DNA from: Microcoleus sp. CAWBG506
GTDB taxonomy: Bacteria > Cyanobacteriota > Cyanobacteriia > Cyanobacteriales > Microcoleaceae
Direction of reading: 5' to 3'
Length of the DNA: 64,000 bases
Assembly (NCBI GenBank): GCA_020883125.1
Contig: JAHREW010000021.1
Span: 15,235 to 79,234, forward strand
Below the pieces are notes generated by a model. It worked only from the letters and a program-made list of their open reading frames with translations, ran no database searches and had not been told where the DNA came from. The position numbers and the translations under genes were made by a program. Of the stretch, positions 45,479 to 53,882 are shown piece after piece. How positions within the stretch are numbered: position 1 is the first letter of the stretch; every line of letters starts with the position of its first letter.

Positions 45479-45592
45479 TATAGCCTTTCGAGCGAAAGAT
45501 GAGGTACGAGCGAGACTTGGTAATTGGTAATTGGTAATGGGTAATGCCTCATTACCCATTACCAATTACCCACCTAACTGAGAAAGGCTATA
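45479..45592. repeat. Interspersed repeat with inverted ends and heptamer core (copy 2)
   Basis: TATAGCCTTTC at the left pairs with GAGAAAGGCTATA at the right. The core contains GAGGTACGAGCGAGA, as at 4092. It then has TTGGTAATTGGTAATGGGTA followed by its complement TACCCATTACCAATTACC, so the whole element can fold into one long hairpin. Confidence 0.7.
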
Positions 45593-45762
45593 ATTTAAGT
45601 TTTTCTTTATAATAGCCTCACACAAAATATGTTATGATTTGTTAACAATTGGTTAACAATCATCTCCGTAATCTAGTCAAAGACCAATTAAATTTCACCA
45701 GCATGGCGGAAGTTCGCCCTAGAGCTAATTAATGTATAGAATTATCAAAAACGGAGGCGATA

Positions 45763-46863
45763 GTGAATAATCTGTCACAGGTAAATTTGAAAAAGTTACA
45801 CACCACAGATCGAAATCAAAATAGACATACTCTACTGTCCCAAAGTATTGCCAGTTCAGACACTAACCAACTCTCGAAAGCTAATTCAGACAGCATAAAT
45901 TTTAATTCTTTAGCAGTCAACTGGTCAAAAAAATATTACAGTCTAGTAGTTGCCAGTAAAAACCAAACACGGGGTCTCATACTCCAAAATCCACTGTCAA
46001 TACATAGACCAGAAAATAGATCCAAAATAGTTGAAAAATTGAGCGATACCCTGAAAGTAGCGAGCGAGATAGCTTGGAGGAAAGTAGAGGCTATTTTAGG
46101 AGAAGAAATAGAGTGTCATGGCATCGATTCTAGGTTAATTAATCCTGTAGAAATTGTATCAAATACTCGCCAATTGTATAGTAAAGCAATAGACGCTTAC
46201 GGCGATCTAGAATCGGTTTCCCGTTTGTCCGTGTTGGTGGGAAGACCTATTATTGAACTGAGGCGGAAATATTCACAACTCGATCCGTTAGTTCTAGGAT
46301 TTGTGACCTTGGAGTTTCAATTAACCCAAAAAATTTTGTTGGGATGTCTTTCGGAGTTAGAGCGGACGCAATTTTCACCGTACTTAAAAATTGTAGATGA
46401 TTACCTGCACATTCCCTACGGTGAGATTAACCAGGCTGCTGCGAATCTCCCCACGAATTCACAAGCCCTATTAGCGGTACAGCACTTGTTGCCACATACG
46501 ACTCAGATTGCTAATGCGGTGTACGATCGCGCTACTTCGCACCATCAAGGATATCGTAGTAGTAGCGGGTATTTAACCGATGAGGATGTAAAAATTTCTG
46601 GAATTCGGGATATTGAGATTTTTCAAAATTATTTATGCTGGTGCGTTTTGGAAGATAGCTTTCGCCCGGTACAGCAAGAATTATTTCCAATTTGCGTGAT
46701 GTTATATCCCAAACTTCATGTAAGCTGGGAATTGGTGCAGGATATGTTGTTGATTTTGTTTTGGGAAATATCCGATCGCCTTGCTGCTGAAGATTTGATC
46801 GTATTTTTACCTTATTTGCGTACTGTGACAGAGATGTTTTCGAGTGATGTATTTCAAAATTAG
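45763..46863 (+). CDS. Conserved hypothetical protein
   Basis: This 366-residue soluble protein starts at a GTG with GGAGG eight bases upstream. An Asn/Ser-rich N-terminal ~60 residues is followed by a largely helical protein (RRKYSQLDPLVLGFVTLEFQ, YLKIVDDYLHIPYGEINQAA, and SWELVQDMLLILFWEISDR). No signal peptide, membrane segment or catalytic motif is clear. I do not recognise the family; the well-formed translation signals and composition support a real gene. Confidence 0.7.
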   Translation: MNNLSQVNLKKLHTTDRNQNRHTLLSQSIASSDTNQLSKANSDSINFNSLAVNWSKKYYSLVVASKNQTRGLILQNPLSIHRPENRSKIVEKLSDTLKVASEIAWRKVEAILGEEIECHGIDSRLINPVEIVSNTRQLYSKAIDAYGDLESVSRLSVLVGRPIIELRRKYSQLDPLVLGFVTLEFQLTQKILLGCLSELERTQFSPYLKIVDDYLHIPYGEINQAAANLPTNSQALLAVQHLLPHTTQIANAVYDRATSHHQGYRSSSGYLTDEDVKISGIRDIEIFQNYLCWCVLEDSFRPVQQELFPICVMLYPKLHVSWELVQDMLLILFWEISDRLAAEDLIVFLPYLRTVTEMFSSDVFQN

Positions 46864-46905
46864 GGAATGGGGTATTGGTAATAGGTAATGGGTAATTGCA
46901 ATTCT

Positions 46906-47298
46906 CTATTTAAAATTCCAAGCGGCAATTGCTAAACATACCCAACCGACAATATAAGCAACTCCTCCCAAGGGGGTAATTGCGCCCAGTAATTTGATGT
47001 TAGTTAGACTGAGGGCGTACAAACTGCCTGAAAAAATTAATGTACCGACAATAAAAGCCCATCCAGAAACTGCAAAAAAGGTTTGAGATGCCTCGGCACG
47101 GCTCAAGATTAATGCAACAAATAATAAAGCCAGGGCGTGATACATTTGATAGCGGGCACCTGTCTCAAAAATTTCTAAAGATCGATCGCTTAATTTGTCT
47201 TTTAAAGCGTGAGAGGCAAAAGCCCCACCAGCGACGGATAAACCTCCAAATAGGGCTGCGGTTGCAAGGAAGATGCGCGTTAAGATTATTGATGACAT
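46906..47298 (-). CDS. DUF423 family membrane protein
   Basis: This 130-residue, four-helix membrane protein matches DUF423 (E. coli YgdD type). The hallmarks are ALFGGLSVAGGAFASHALKD, FETGARYQMYHALALL, GTLIFSGSLYALSL and ITPLGGVAYIVGW. Function unknown. It is divergent from the NHL-thioredoxin gene. Confidence 0.92.
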   Translation of the reverse strand: MSSIILTRIFLATAALFGGLSVAGGAFASHALKDKLSDRSLEIFETGARYQMYHALALLFVALILSRAEASQTFFAVSGWAFIVGTLIFSGSLYALSLTNIKLLGAITPLGGVAYIVGWVCLAIAAWNFK

Positions 47299-47402
47299 AA
47301 TTCAATCAAAAATTGCTGTTTATTTAATTTTAGGGTGCTGTGGGGATGGTCGATCGAGAAATCAGTTTTTTTAACATCACACCTCTGGCATAATTAGTGT
47401 GG

Positions 47403-47424
47403 AACAGGCTGATAGCCTGTTTTT
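47403..47424 (+). terminator. Terminator-like hairpin in the leader of the thioredoxin-NHL gene
   Basis: AACAGGCT and AGCCTGTT pair around GAT and run into Ts, with a second T-run at 47430-47436. On the plus strand no gene ends nearby, so it may be an attenuator in the 5' leader of the gene at 47588 or stop read-through from 45763-46863. Confidence 0.5.
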
Positions 47425-47587
47425 GACTGTTTTTTTAGGAGATGTCTATCTGACTGCCTAAACCACGGAGTTTCCAGGAGTAGGAGTGCTTCCAGGGCTG
47501 TGTGATGCGCTTTTCCCCCATCCTCCCAAAATTCTCGCTAAATTAAAGAAGTGTAACAACTACTCAGGCACTACCAAGGAGATATCT

Positions 47588-49246
47588 ATGCCTCGCGTCA
47601 GAGCACCAGAATTCCCGACGAATTACCCATGGTTAAACACCGACAAACCCCTCTCCATCGAATCCCTCAAAGGCCGCGTCGTCATCCTTGACTTCTGGAC
47701 ATACTGCTGCATCAATTGCTTGCACGTCCTCCCCGACTTAAAATATCTGGAACAAAAATACCCTGATTCCCTCACAGTTATCGGCGTTCATTCTGCCAAA
47801 TTTGATAATGAAAAGGAAGTTGAAAATATCCGCCAAGCTATCCTCCGCTACGATATTGAACATCCCGTAATCGTAGACAGCGAGATGACAATTTGGCAAA
47901 ATTATGCTGTGCGTGCTTGGCCGACTTTAATGGTAATCGATCCAGAAAGTTATGTCATCGGTTACGTTTCTGGTGAAGGTAATAGAGCAGCACTTGATGA
48001 GTTAGTTGGCAAATTAATTGAGGAATACAAAGAGAAAAATGCCATCTACTTTGAATCCCTCAGTTTCAGCTTAGAAAAACAGCGCCAACCTCTATCCACA
48101 CCTCTGGCTTTTCCTGGTAAAGTGCTGGCATTTGCAATTACGGCAACTGAGGCAAAACAGCTTCATCAACATGAGGCTCTTTTGGGAGAAATGACGGAAA
48201 ATAGTGAATCTGTAGACGAAATTGTAGAACCAGGACCTGCGAATTCTGTCATACAAAGCTTAGTCGGTTCTTGCTTGTTTATTGCCGATTCAGGACACCA
48301 TAGGATTGTTGTTAGCACCATTGAAGGTGAGGTTCTGCACGTCATCGGTACTGGGAAACCGGGTTTAACTGATGGTAACTTTGAAGAAGCTGAGTTTTTG
48401 GCTCCCCAAGGAATGGCTTTTGATGCAGAAAGTCAAATTCTTTATGTTGCTGATACGGAAAATCACGCTCTCAGAATAATTGATTTTACTACTGGGCAAG
48501 TCCAAACTATTGCTGGTAACGGTGAACAAAGTCACGAAATTTCAGCGCACAGCGGTAAGGCTTTAGAAATAAAGTTGAATTCGCCTTGGGATTTGGAAAG
48601 AGTTGGACATAGGCTGTTTATTGCAATGGCGGGCTCGCACCAAATTTGGGAAATGAATTTAGATACGGGAATTATTGGTACTTATGCGGGTAATGGGCGA
48701 GAATCCTGTGTTGATGGGAATCTGACAGAATCTGCTTTTTCTCAGCCCAGTGGCCTTGCTACGGATCGATTGGAGTTGTTTGTTGCTGATAGCGAAATTA
48801 GTTCGATTAGGGCGATCGGCATTGATGAAAATTCACAAGTGCGAACTGTCTGTGGTAGTGGTGAATTGTTTGGTTTTGGCGATCTAGATGGTCGCGCTGA
48901 TGAGGTAAGATTGCAGCACTGTTTGGGTGTGGAATACGCTCAAAATTATCTTTGGATTGCTGATACTTACAATCACAAAATTAAGCGCATAGACCACCGA
49001 AGTGGAATATGCAGAACTATGGTTGGAGATGGTACTCCTGGTCATGTTGATGGTCAAGGTATGAGTGTTCGCTTGTTTGAACCTTCAGGATTAAGCGCGA
49101 TCGGACCTCATTTGTTTATTGCTGATACAAATAATCATGCTATTCGTTTAGTTGAGTTAAATACTCTGGAAGTGAAAACTTTGGATTTCCCTGGTTTGTG
49201 CGCTCCTGATGTTTGTGTTCCCGATCGAGCTTTTGGCAATACCTGA
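47588..49246 (+). CDS. Thioredoxin-like plus NHL-repeat protein (NHLRC2-type)
   Basis: This 552-residue protein combines an N-terminal thioredoxin-like domain (~1-150) with a C-terminal NHL beta-propeller (~200-545). The redox motif is Cys41-Ile-Asn-Cys44 in YCCINCLHVLPDL, exactly the NHLRC2-type sequence. The propeller repeats include LYVADTENHALRIID and LWIADTYNHKIKRID. AAGGAG precedes the ATG at 47588; upstream in-frame starts (TTG or GTG to 47486) lack this. A cytoplasmic redox role is likely, and no signal peptide is seen. Confidence 0.92.
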   Translation: MPRVRAPEFPTNYPWLNTDKPLSIESLKGRVVILDFWTYCCINCLHVLPDLKYLEQKYPDSLTVIGVHSAKFDNEKEVENIRQAILRYDIEHPVIVDSEMTIWQNYAVRAWPTLMVIDPESYVIGYVSGEGNRAALDELVGKLIEEYKEKNAIYFESLSFSLEKQRQPLSTPLAFPGKVLAFAITATEAKQLHQHEALLGEMTENSESVDEIVEPGPANSVIQSLVGSCLFIADSGHHRIVVSTIEGEVLHVIGTGKPGLTDGNFEEAEFLAPQGMAFDAESQILYVADTENHALRIIDFTTGQVQTIAGNGEQSHEISAHSGKALEIKLNSPWDLERVGHRLFIAMAGSHQIWEMNLDTGIIGTYAGNGRESCVDGNLTESAFSQPSGLATDRLELFVADSEISSIRAIGIDENSQVRTVCGSGELFGFGDLDGRADEVRLQHCLGVEYAQNYLWIADTYNHKIKRIDHRSGICRTMVGDGTPGHVDGQGMSVRLFEPSGLSAIGPHLFIADTNNHAIRLVELNTLEVKTLDFPGLCAPDVCVPDRAFGNT

Positions 49247-49541
49247 GTGCTTGGTAAACCGATCTAACAATCCTACTAAGTTTGTAGTGAGGAATTTATT
49301 TTGTTTTTATGGCTTTTAGCCCATCTGGAATAAAGTCCTTACTGCAAACCAGTGTGGGGAGCATCCGGATTTTGCATAGGCGAAGCATGACCGCAGAAAA
49401 TTTATTAGTGATAACCAGAGATTTACAGCGGTCATGCTTCGCCCCTACCGATATATTTGCAAATTCGGGATGATCCCCCAGTGTGATGATGGGCGGAGGG
49501 AATTGAGCGAAGATGATATCAGTCCTGATGGGGATAAAAAT
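49247..49541. other. Intergenic stretch without a supported gene
   Basis: It contains GCTTCGCC/GGCGAAGC-type inverted words near 49379-49445 (GGCGAAGCATGACCGC and GCGGTCATGCTTCGCC), which form a possible long-range inverted repeat. No gene is called. Confidence 0.5.
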
Positions 49542-50447
49542 TTAAAATTCGGAAGAACTGAGCAATCGCATGATTTTTTCGACATCGTTCAACTCTCCCA
49601 CAATCCGTCGCACAGGTTTTGGCCAAACTTTAATCAAAGTAGGAGTAGCAGAAATCTGATCTTTTTCGGCTTGTTCGGGATGCTTAAAAACGTCAATTAC
49701 TTTTAAGGTGTAGGGATAGTGCAGGGCTTTTTCTAACAATTGGTGTACGGTTTCGAGAGTTCGTTCAGTATTAGTATTGTTGCCGGAAACAAACAACCGC
49801 AGCACGTAGCCTTGAGTTTCTGACTGTTCGGTAAGTTCAGTGGGTAGAGGAATCTGGGTTTGCTGTGGCTTTGGGAATAGGGAAGGAGATACCATGCCGG
49901 AACTGCGAAATTCCGATCGAGATTCTGCGGTCTTCCACTGTACAACTAGGTCGTGATTCTCCCAAAGTTCGGGGAATTCTTTGTGATAAGTAGCGATCGC
50001 CATGGGCTCACACATTTCTTCCACACGGGGGTGCCAAACCAAATCACCAGTCTCAAAAACCGCATTTAGCAGCGTTTGGTGTCGCATCACAGGTGGGTAG
50101 GCTTCAGCGGCAATTCGCAACTTCCGATCGCGCGGATCTAGCCAACAGTCAACAGTGGCTGTGTAGCAAGGCACTAAAAAATGTGGTGGTTCCGACAAAC
50201 CAAGTATGGATTGTAGGGCTACGCACAATTGCAAGTGCCACCGAGTTTGCTTGCATGAGTCTATGCAGTAGATTAAATCTCCACCAGGTGTAAAAAGTGC
50301 AATCCCTTTGAAAATTTGCGGCAAGGGTGGGCGATCGGCTTTCAATGAAGTACACCAATAAAAGTTAACAGATAGATAGATTACTGGCGGTCTCAAGACT
50401 GAAACTACGTTTGATCCCCGGCTTGAAAATCCGGGGTTTTGACGCAA
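49542..50447 (-). CDS. KaiB-domain protein with an N-terminal extension
   Basis: The last ~88 residues (about 214-301) form a KaiB-like thioredoxin-fold domain: YVLRLFVSGNNTNTERTLET, TLKVIDVFKHPEQAEKDQIS, ATPTLIKVWPKPVRRIVGEL. The N-terminal ~200 residues (GIALFTPGGDLIYCIDS, then AAEAYPPVMRHQTLLNAVFE) are a domain I cannot name, not a histidine kinase, so this is not SasA. The start is uncertain. The open frame reaches a TTG at 50447, whose first codons lie in a CCCCGG-CCGGGG hairpin (50416-50436); another TTG at 50345 is plausible. A clock-related role is inferred from the domain alone. Confidence 0.85.
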   Translation of the reverse strand: MRQNPGFSSRGSNVVSVLRPPVIYLSVNFYWCTSLKADRPPLPQIFKGIALFTPGGDLIYCIDSCKQTRWHLQLCVALQSILGLSEPPHFLVPCYTATVDCWLDPRDRKLRIAAEAYPPVMRHQTLLNAVFETGDLVWHPRVEEMCEPMAIATYHKEFPELWENHDLVVQWKTAESRSEFRSSGMVSPSLFPKPQQTQIPLPTELTEQSETQGYVLRLFVSGNNTNTERTLETVHQLLEKALHYPYTLKVIDVFKHPEQAEKDQISATPTLIKVWPKPVRRIVGELNDVEKIMRLLSSSEF

Positions 50448-50488
50448 ACTGCCATAACAGTTAACTCTTAACTGTTGATACTTGATTT

Positions 50489-51781
50489 TTACACACGACC
50501 TCGAAGCATTTGGGCCATTTCGTTAGGAGATGGGGATTGTTCGAGACAAATCTCTTCCGTGATCCGACCGTCTTGATATAGGTCGTAGAGAGACTTATTC
50601 ATCGTCGTCATACCCTCATAGGTATCTTTGATCATGATTTGGTTAATTTCTTCATTCTGCCCCTTCATGATGTATTCCTTAACCACGTCAGTGTTGATCA
50701 GAACGTCGTGGTAGGCAGCCCGCTTGCCATCTGTGGTTTTGCACAGCATTTGAGCGATGATTGCCAATAGAGATTCAGCCATCGAAACCCTCAGAGCGGG
50801 TTGCTCTTCGGAATTGAACATATCCAGAATCCGGTTCAGGGTTTTGACAGCGCTGTTGGTGTGCAGCGTCCCCGCTACCAAGTGACCTGTTTGGGCAGCT
50901 TTCAGGGCGATTTCGACTGTTTCTCTGTCGCGAATTTCCCCTACTAGCATCATGTCGGGGTCTTGTCGCAGAGCGCCTTTCAGGGCGTTGATAAACTTGA
51001 GGGTGTGTCGGCCCACTTCCCGGTGCTTGATCAAAGATTTTCGACTGGTGTGTACAAATTCTACAGGGTCTTCGATGGTAATAATGTGGTGAGAATTATT
51101 TTTGTTGATGTAATCAATCATGGCGGCCATGGTGGTGGACTTACCGGAACCCGTGGGCCCGGTCACCAAAATTAGACCTTTGTGATAGCCACATATTTTC
51201 CGAAATACCTCTGGTAGCTTCAATTGCTCCATGGTCAAAATTTCGGCTGGGATGAGCCGCAATACCATAGCAGGGCCTGCTAAAGAGTCAAAGGCGCTGA
51301 TCCGAATGCGAACAAAACCAAAGTCGAAGGCACCATCAAAGTCTAGGTTTTTCTGAAAATAAGCAATTTCATCATCAGTCATGCACTCCCGCAGCCAACC
51401 CATGAAGACATCTAAATCAGTTAGGGGATAGCCCGCATCAGTAATTTCACCGCGCTTGCGGAAGCGGGGGATCTCGTTGACTCCCAAGTGCAAGTCAGAA
51501 ATGCCTTCTTCTTTGGCTCGCAGAACGAGTTCTCTCAAATTTGGGTGTCCATTGTTTCCTGAGCTGGACTCTTTGGATGGGGGCAAGGATTGGGGGGCTG
51601 GTGTGGCCGGAGGCGGGGCGGATGCTGGCGCGGGAGGAGGGGATGGCGGTGCTGGTGGTGGTGCTGGTGGCAATCCTCCGGTTTTGGGAATGCCGGGAGC
51701 TGGAGGGCGGGGTGGCATACCTGGGGGTGGTGGAACACCTGGTACGGGGGGGCGAGGAGCTGGCGGACGCTGTTGTGTCAT
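50489..51781 (-). CDS. pilT: Type IV pilus retraction ATPase PilT family
   Basis: PilT powers pilus retraction and twitching or phototactic motility. The 430-residue protein has a Pro-rich, disordered N-terminus (~1-75), unusual compared with other PilT proteins. The secretion-ATPase core follows: Walker A GPTGSGKST, IEDPVEFVH (Asp box), Walker B LVGEIRD and the His box GTLHTNSA. Several cyanobacterial paralogues exist; the sequence is closer to the PilT2-like type than to the PilT1 type as I recall them. It is transcribed toward the KaiB-domain gene, 41 bp away on the same strand. Confidence 0.92.
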   Translation of the reverse strand: MTQQRPPAPRPPVPGVPPPPGMPPRPPAPGIPKTGGLPPAPPPAPPSPPPAPASAPPPATPAPQSLPPSKESSSGNNGHPNLRELVLRAKEEGISDLHLGVNEIPRFRKRGEITDAGYPLTDLDVFMGWLRECMTDDEIAYFQKNLDFDGAFDFGFVRIRISAFDSLAGPAMVLRLIPAEILTMEQLKLPEVFRKICGYHKGLILVTGPTGSGKSTTMAAMIDYINKNNSHHIITIEDPVEFVHTSRKSLIKHREVGRHTLKFINALKGALRQDPDMMLVGEIRDRETVEIALKAAQTGHLVAGTLHTNSAVKTLNRILDMFNSEEQPALRVSMAESLLAIIAQMLCKTTDGKRAAYHDVLINTDVVKEYIMKGQNEEINQIMIKDTYEGMTTMNKSLYDLYQDGRITEEICLEQSPSPNEMAQMLRGRV

Positions 51782-52090
51782 ATGCGCTACCTAAATGTTG
51801 GCGAAAAGGCTTAGTTGAGCGAATGATTTGTGGAAGTGGGGGAATGTTAAACGCGATTTTGCGTGTCTTCAACAAAAGCTTAACTTTTCACATTAGTCTA
51901 TCTCAAGAGGGAGCCAAACAGCGTTATCCCAACTACAATTTTATTCCCCATCTCCTATACCGATCGCGATCGGTATAGGATAAACAATAGATTTTTTGAG
52001 TCTGTTGAGAATTTTTTTTAGGTCTAGAGTTGTCACTGCGCCCGCAGTATAAATTATTACCTATATTTGTATTGAAAGGATTGGAATCTA
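51782..52090. other. Intergenic region between divergent pilT and amidase genes
   Basis: It should hold both promoters. The palindrome ACCGATCGCGATCGGT, with overlapping HIP1-type sites, lies at 51960-51975. No gene. Confidence 0.5.
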
Positions 52091-53488
52091 ATGAATTCTG
52101 TTGATGTGGCTTTTACTCCAGCTCTGGAATTGGCGAAGTCGATCCGCGATCGAGAGGTGTCCCCCCTGGAACTTGTCAATGTTTACTTGGAACGGATCGA
52201 TCGCCTAAACCCCAAACTAGGCAGTTATTTTACAGTCACAGCCGATCGGGCTCAAGCCCTAGCTAAATCTCAAACCGAACAACTAGCTGGCTTCAACAAA
52301 TCACAAGAATTGCCACCTTTCTTCGGAGTGCCGATCGCGATCAAAGACTTAACACCAGTGACCGGCATTCCCTGTACCTATGGCACCCAGGCTCTTGTCG
52401 ATAATATCTCAGCCTACGATGAATCGGTGGTATGGCGGATCAAAGCAGCCGGATTCAACATTCTCGGCAAAACAGCAACCTCTCAAATTGGCTCATTACC
52501 TTACACCGAACCCCCAGGTTTCCGCCCAGCGCGCAATCCCTGGAACCGAGACTATACGCCAGGAGGTTCCAGTGGTGGCTCAGCGGCGGCTGTAGCAGCA
52601 GGTTTATGTGCGATCGCCCAGGGTTCAGACGGTGGCGGTTCGGTTCGAGGCCCCGCTTCCTGCTGCGGTTTAGTGGGCATTAAACCCTCGCGGGGACGAG
52701 TTTCCTGGGCCCCTGTCGGAGATTATCTCAACGGCATTTCTGCCAATGGCCCTCTAGCCCGCACAGTCGCTGATGCGGCCGCCCTTTTGGATGTCATGTC
52801 AGGCTACACCACCGGCGATCCTTACTGGCTCCCAGATCCAAATCCCACATTTTTAGAGTCAGCAAGTCAAAAGTTAGGCAAGTTGCGAATAGCTTTTTCC
52901 ACCTCTGTTTTCCCTGTGGGCGAGGCTTCGGATGTATGTCAACAAGCGGTGATCGATACCGTAAAATTACTCACTGATTTAGGTCACGATGTCGAACCTG
53001 GATGCCCAGATTTTACGGGTTTGATCGAGCCGTTTACAGCCATTTGGCAGACTGGAGTGGCTGCAAGTGGCATGACCGCCTCTGTTTTGCAACCGATGAA
53101 TCGCTGGTTGTTGGAAAGATCTATTTCGGCCGGGGAATATTTGCGGGCTGTGCATCAAATCCAGGTGGTTTCACGGCGGATTGTGGGATTCTTTGAAAAA
53201 TTTGATGTGTTAGTTTTGCCGACTTATATGCACTCGCCGATTCAGATTGGTGAGTGGGCTGATTTGAGTTGTGAAGAAACTTTGGCTAATATTATTAATT
53301 GGATTGCTCCTTGTCCACCGTTTAATGCTAGTGGCCAACCGGCGATCGCACTTCCGGCAATTTTAGATAGTAATGGTTTGCCTGTGGGAATTCAAATCAT
53401 CGGCAGGCCAGCGGCGGAAGCTACTTTAATTGCTTTGGCGGCGCAGATGGAAGCGGCGAAACCTTTCCCAGTTTTGGATTTTCAATAG
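52091..53488 (+). CDS. Amidase signature family hydrolase
   Basis: This 465-residue enzyme hydrolyses amide bonds with a Ser-cisSer-Lys triad: Lys85 in PIAIKDL, Ser160 in [12 protein letters not shown] and Ser184 in [10 protein letters not shown]. The C-terminal [20 protein letters not shown] is also typical. It resembles stand-alone amidases, but GatA (amidotransferase subunit) cannot be fully excluded without comparison; the length and the lack of neighbouring gatB/C favour a stand-alone amidase. The substrate is unknown. Confidence 0.9.
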   Translation: MNSVDVAFTPALELAKSIRDREVSPLELVNVYLERIDRLNPKLGSYFTVTADRAQALAKSQTEQLAGFNKSQELPPFFGVPIAIKDLTPVTGIPCTYGTQALVDNISAYDESVVWRIKAAGFNILGKTATSQIGSLPYTEPPGFRPARNPWNRDYTPGGSSGGSAAAVAAGLCAIAQGSDGGGSVRGPASCCGLVGIKPSRGRVSWAPVGDYLNGISANGPLARTVADAAALLDVMSGYTTGDPYWLPDPNPTFLESASQKLGKLRIAFSTSVFPVGEASDVCQQAVIDTVKLLTDLGHDVEPGCPDFTGLIEPFTAIWQTGVAASGMTASVLQPMNRWLLERSISAGEYLRAVHQIQVVSRRIVGFFEKFDVLVLPTYMHSPIQIGEWADLSCEETLANIINWIAPCPPFNASGQPAIALPAILDSNGLPVGIQIIGRPAAEATLIALAAQMEAAKPFPVLDFQ

Positions 53489-53497
53489 GTTCTTAGC

Positions 53498-53561
53498 AGT
53501 TGACCTGTGACAGTTGACCTGTGACAGTTAACAGTTGACCTGTGACAGTTGACCTGTGACA
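53498..53561. repeat. AGTTGACCTGTGAC tandem repeats
   Basis: Four copies of a 14-bp unit occur as two pairs separated by AGTTAAC, just after the amidase stop. Confidence 0.8.
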
Positions 53562-53587
53562 GATGAGTGCGAAGCAATGCAAACAGA

Positions 53588-53640
53588 CGGCGGTTGAAAC
53601 CGCGCCTACACAAACAAAACCTGCCTCCGCAGGTTGAAGA
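53588..53640. repeat. GCGGTTGAAACCGC repeat with adjacent hairpin
   Basis: GGCGGTTGAAACCGCGCC is followed by TACACAAACAAAACCTGCC and the palindrome CCTGCCTCCGCAGG. The same order occurs at 23579-23630, and a lone inverted GCGGTTTCAACCGC is at 53857-53870. Confidence 0.75.
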
Positions 53641-53660
53641 GAATAACCTGATTTTAATTC

Positions 53661-53798
53661 AATACGGTTCACTTAAGAGAGATCCCCCCTAACCCCCCTT
53701 AAAGAAGGGGGGGACAAGAATGCTCTCAAAGTCCCCCTACAACCAGGGGGATGCGAGGGGGATCTCCGGGGCATAAATAGTGTTAAGTAAACCGTATT
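53661..53798. mobile_element. MITE-like element with nested C/G-rich module
   Basis: The 16-bp ends AATACGGTTCACTTAA and TTAAGTAAACCGTATT are inverted with one mismatch. The core at 53681-53766 (GATCCCCCCTAACCCCCCTT ... GCGAGGGGGATC) is the 25006-25089 module in opposite orientation. Confidence 0.65.
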
Positions 53799-53882
53799 GG
53801 ATTTTAATTTCCCACTCTTCAACCCGCGCACCATCCGGGTTTTGTCTGTATAGACGCGGTTTCAACCGCCCGGTATTCTTTT

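Noticed and set aside
51456..51978. Gly/Trp-rich plus-strand frames
   Set aside because: They are the complement of the Pro-rich N-terminus of PilT.
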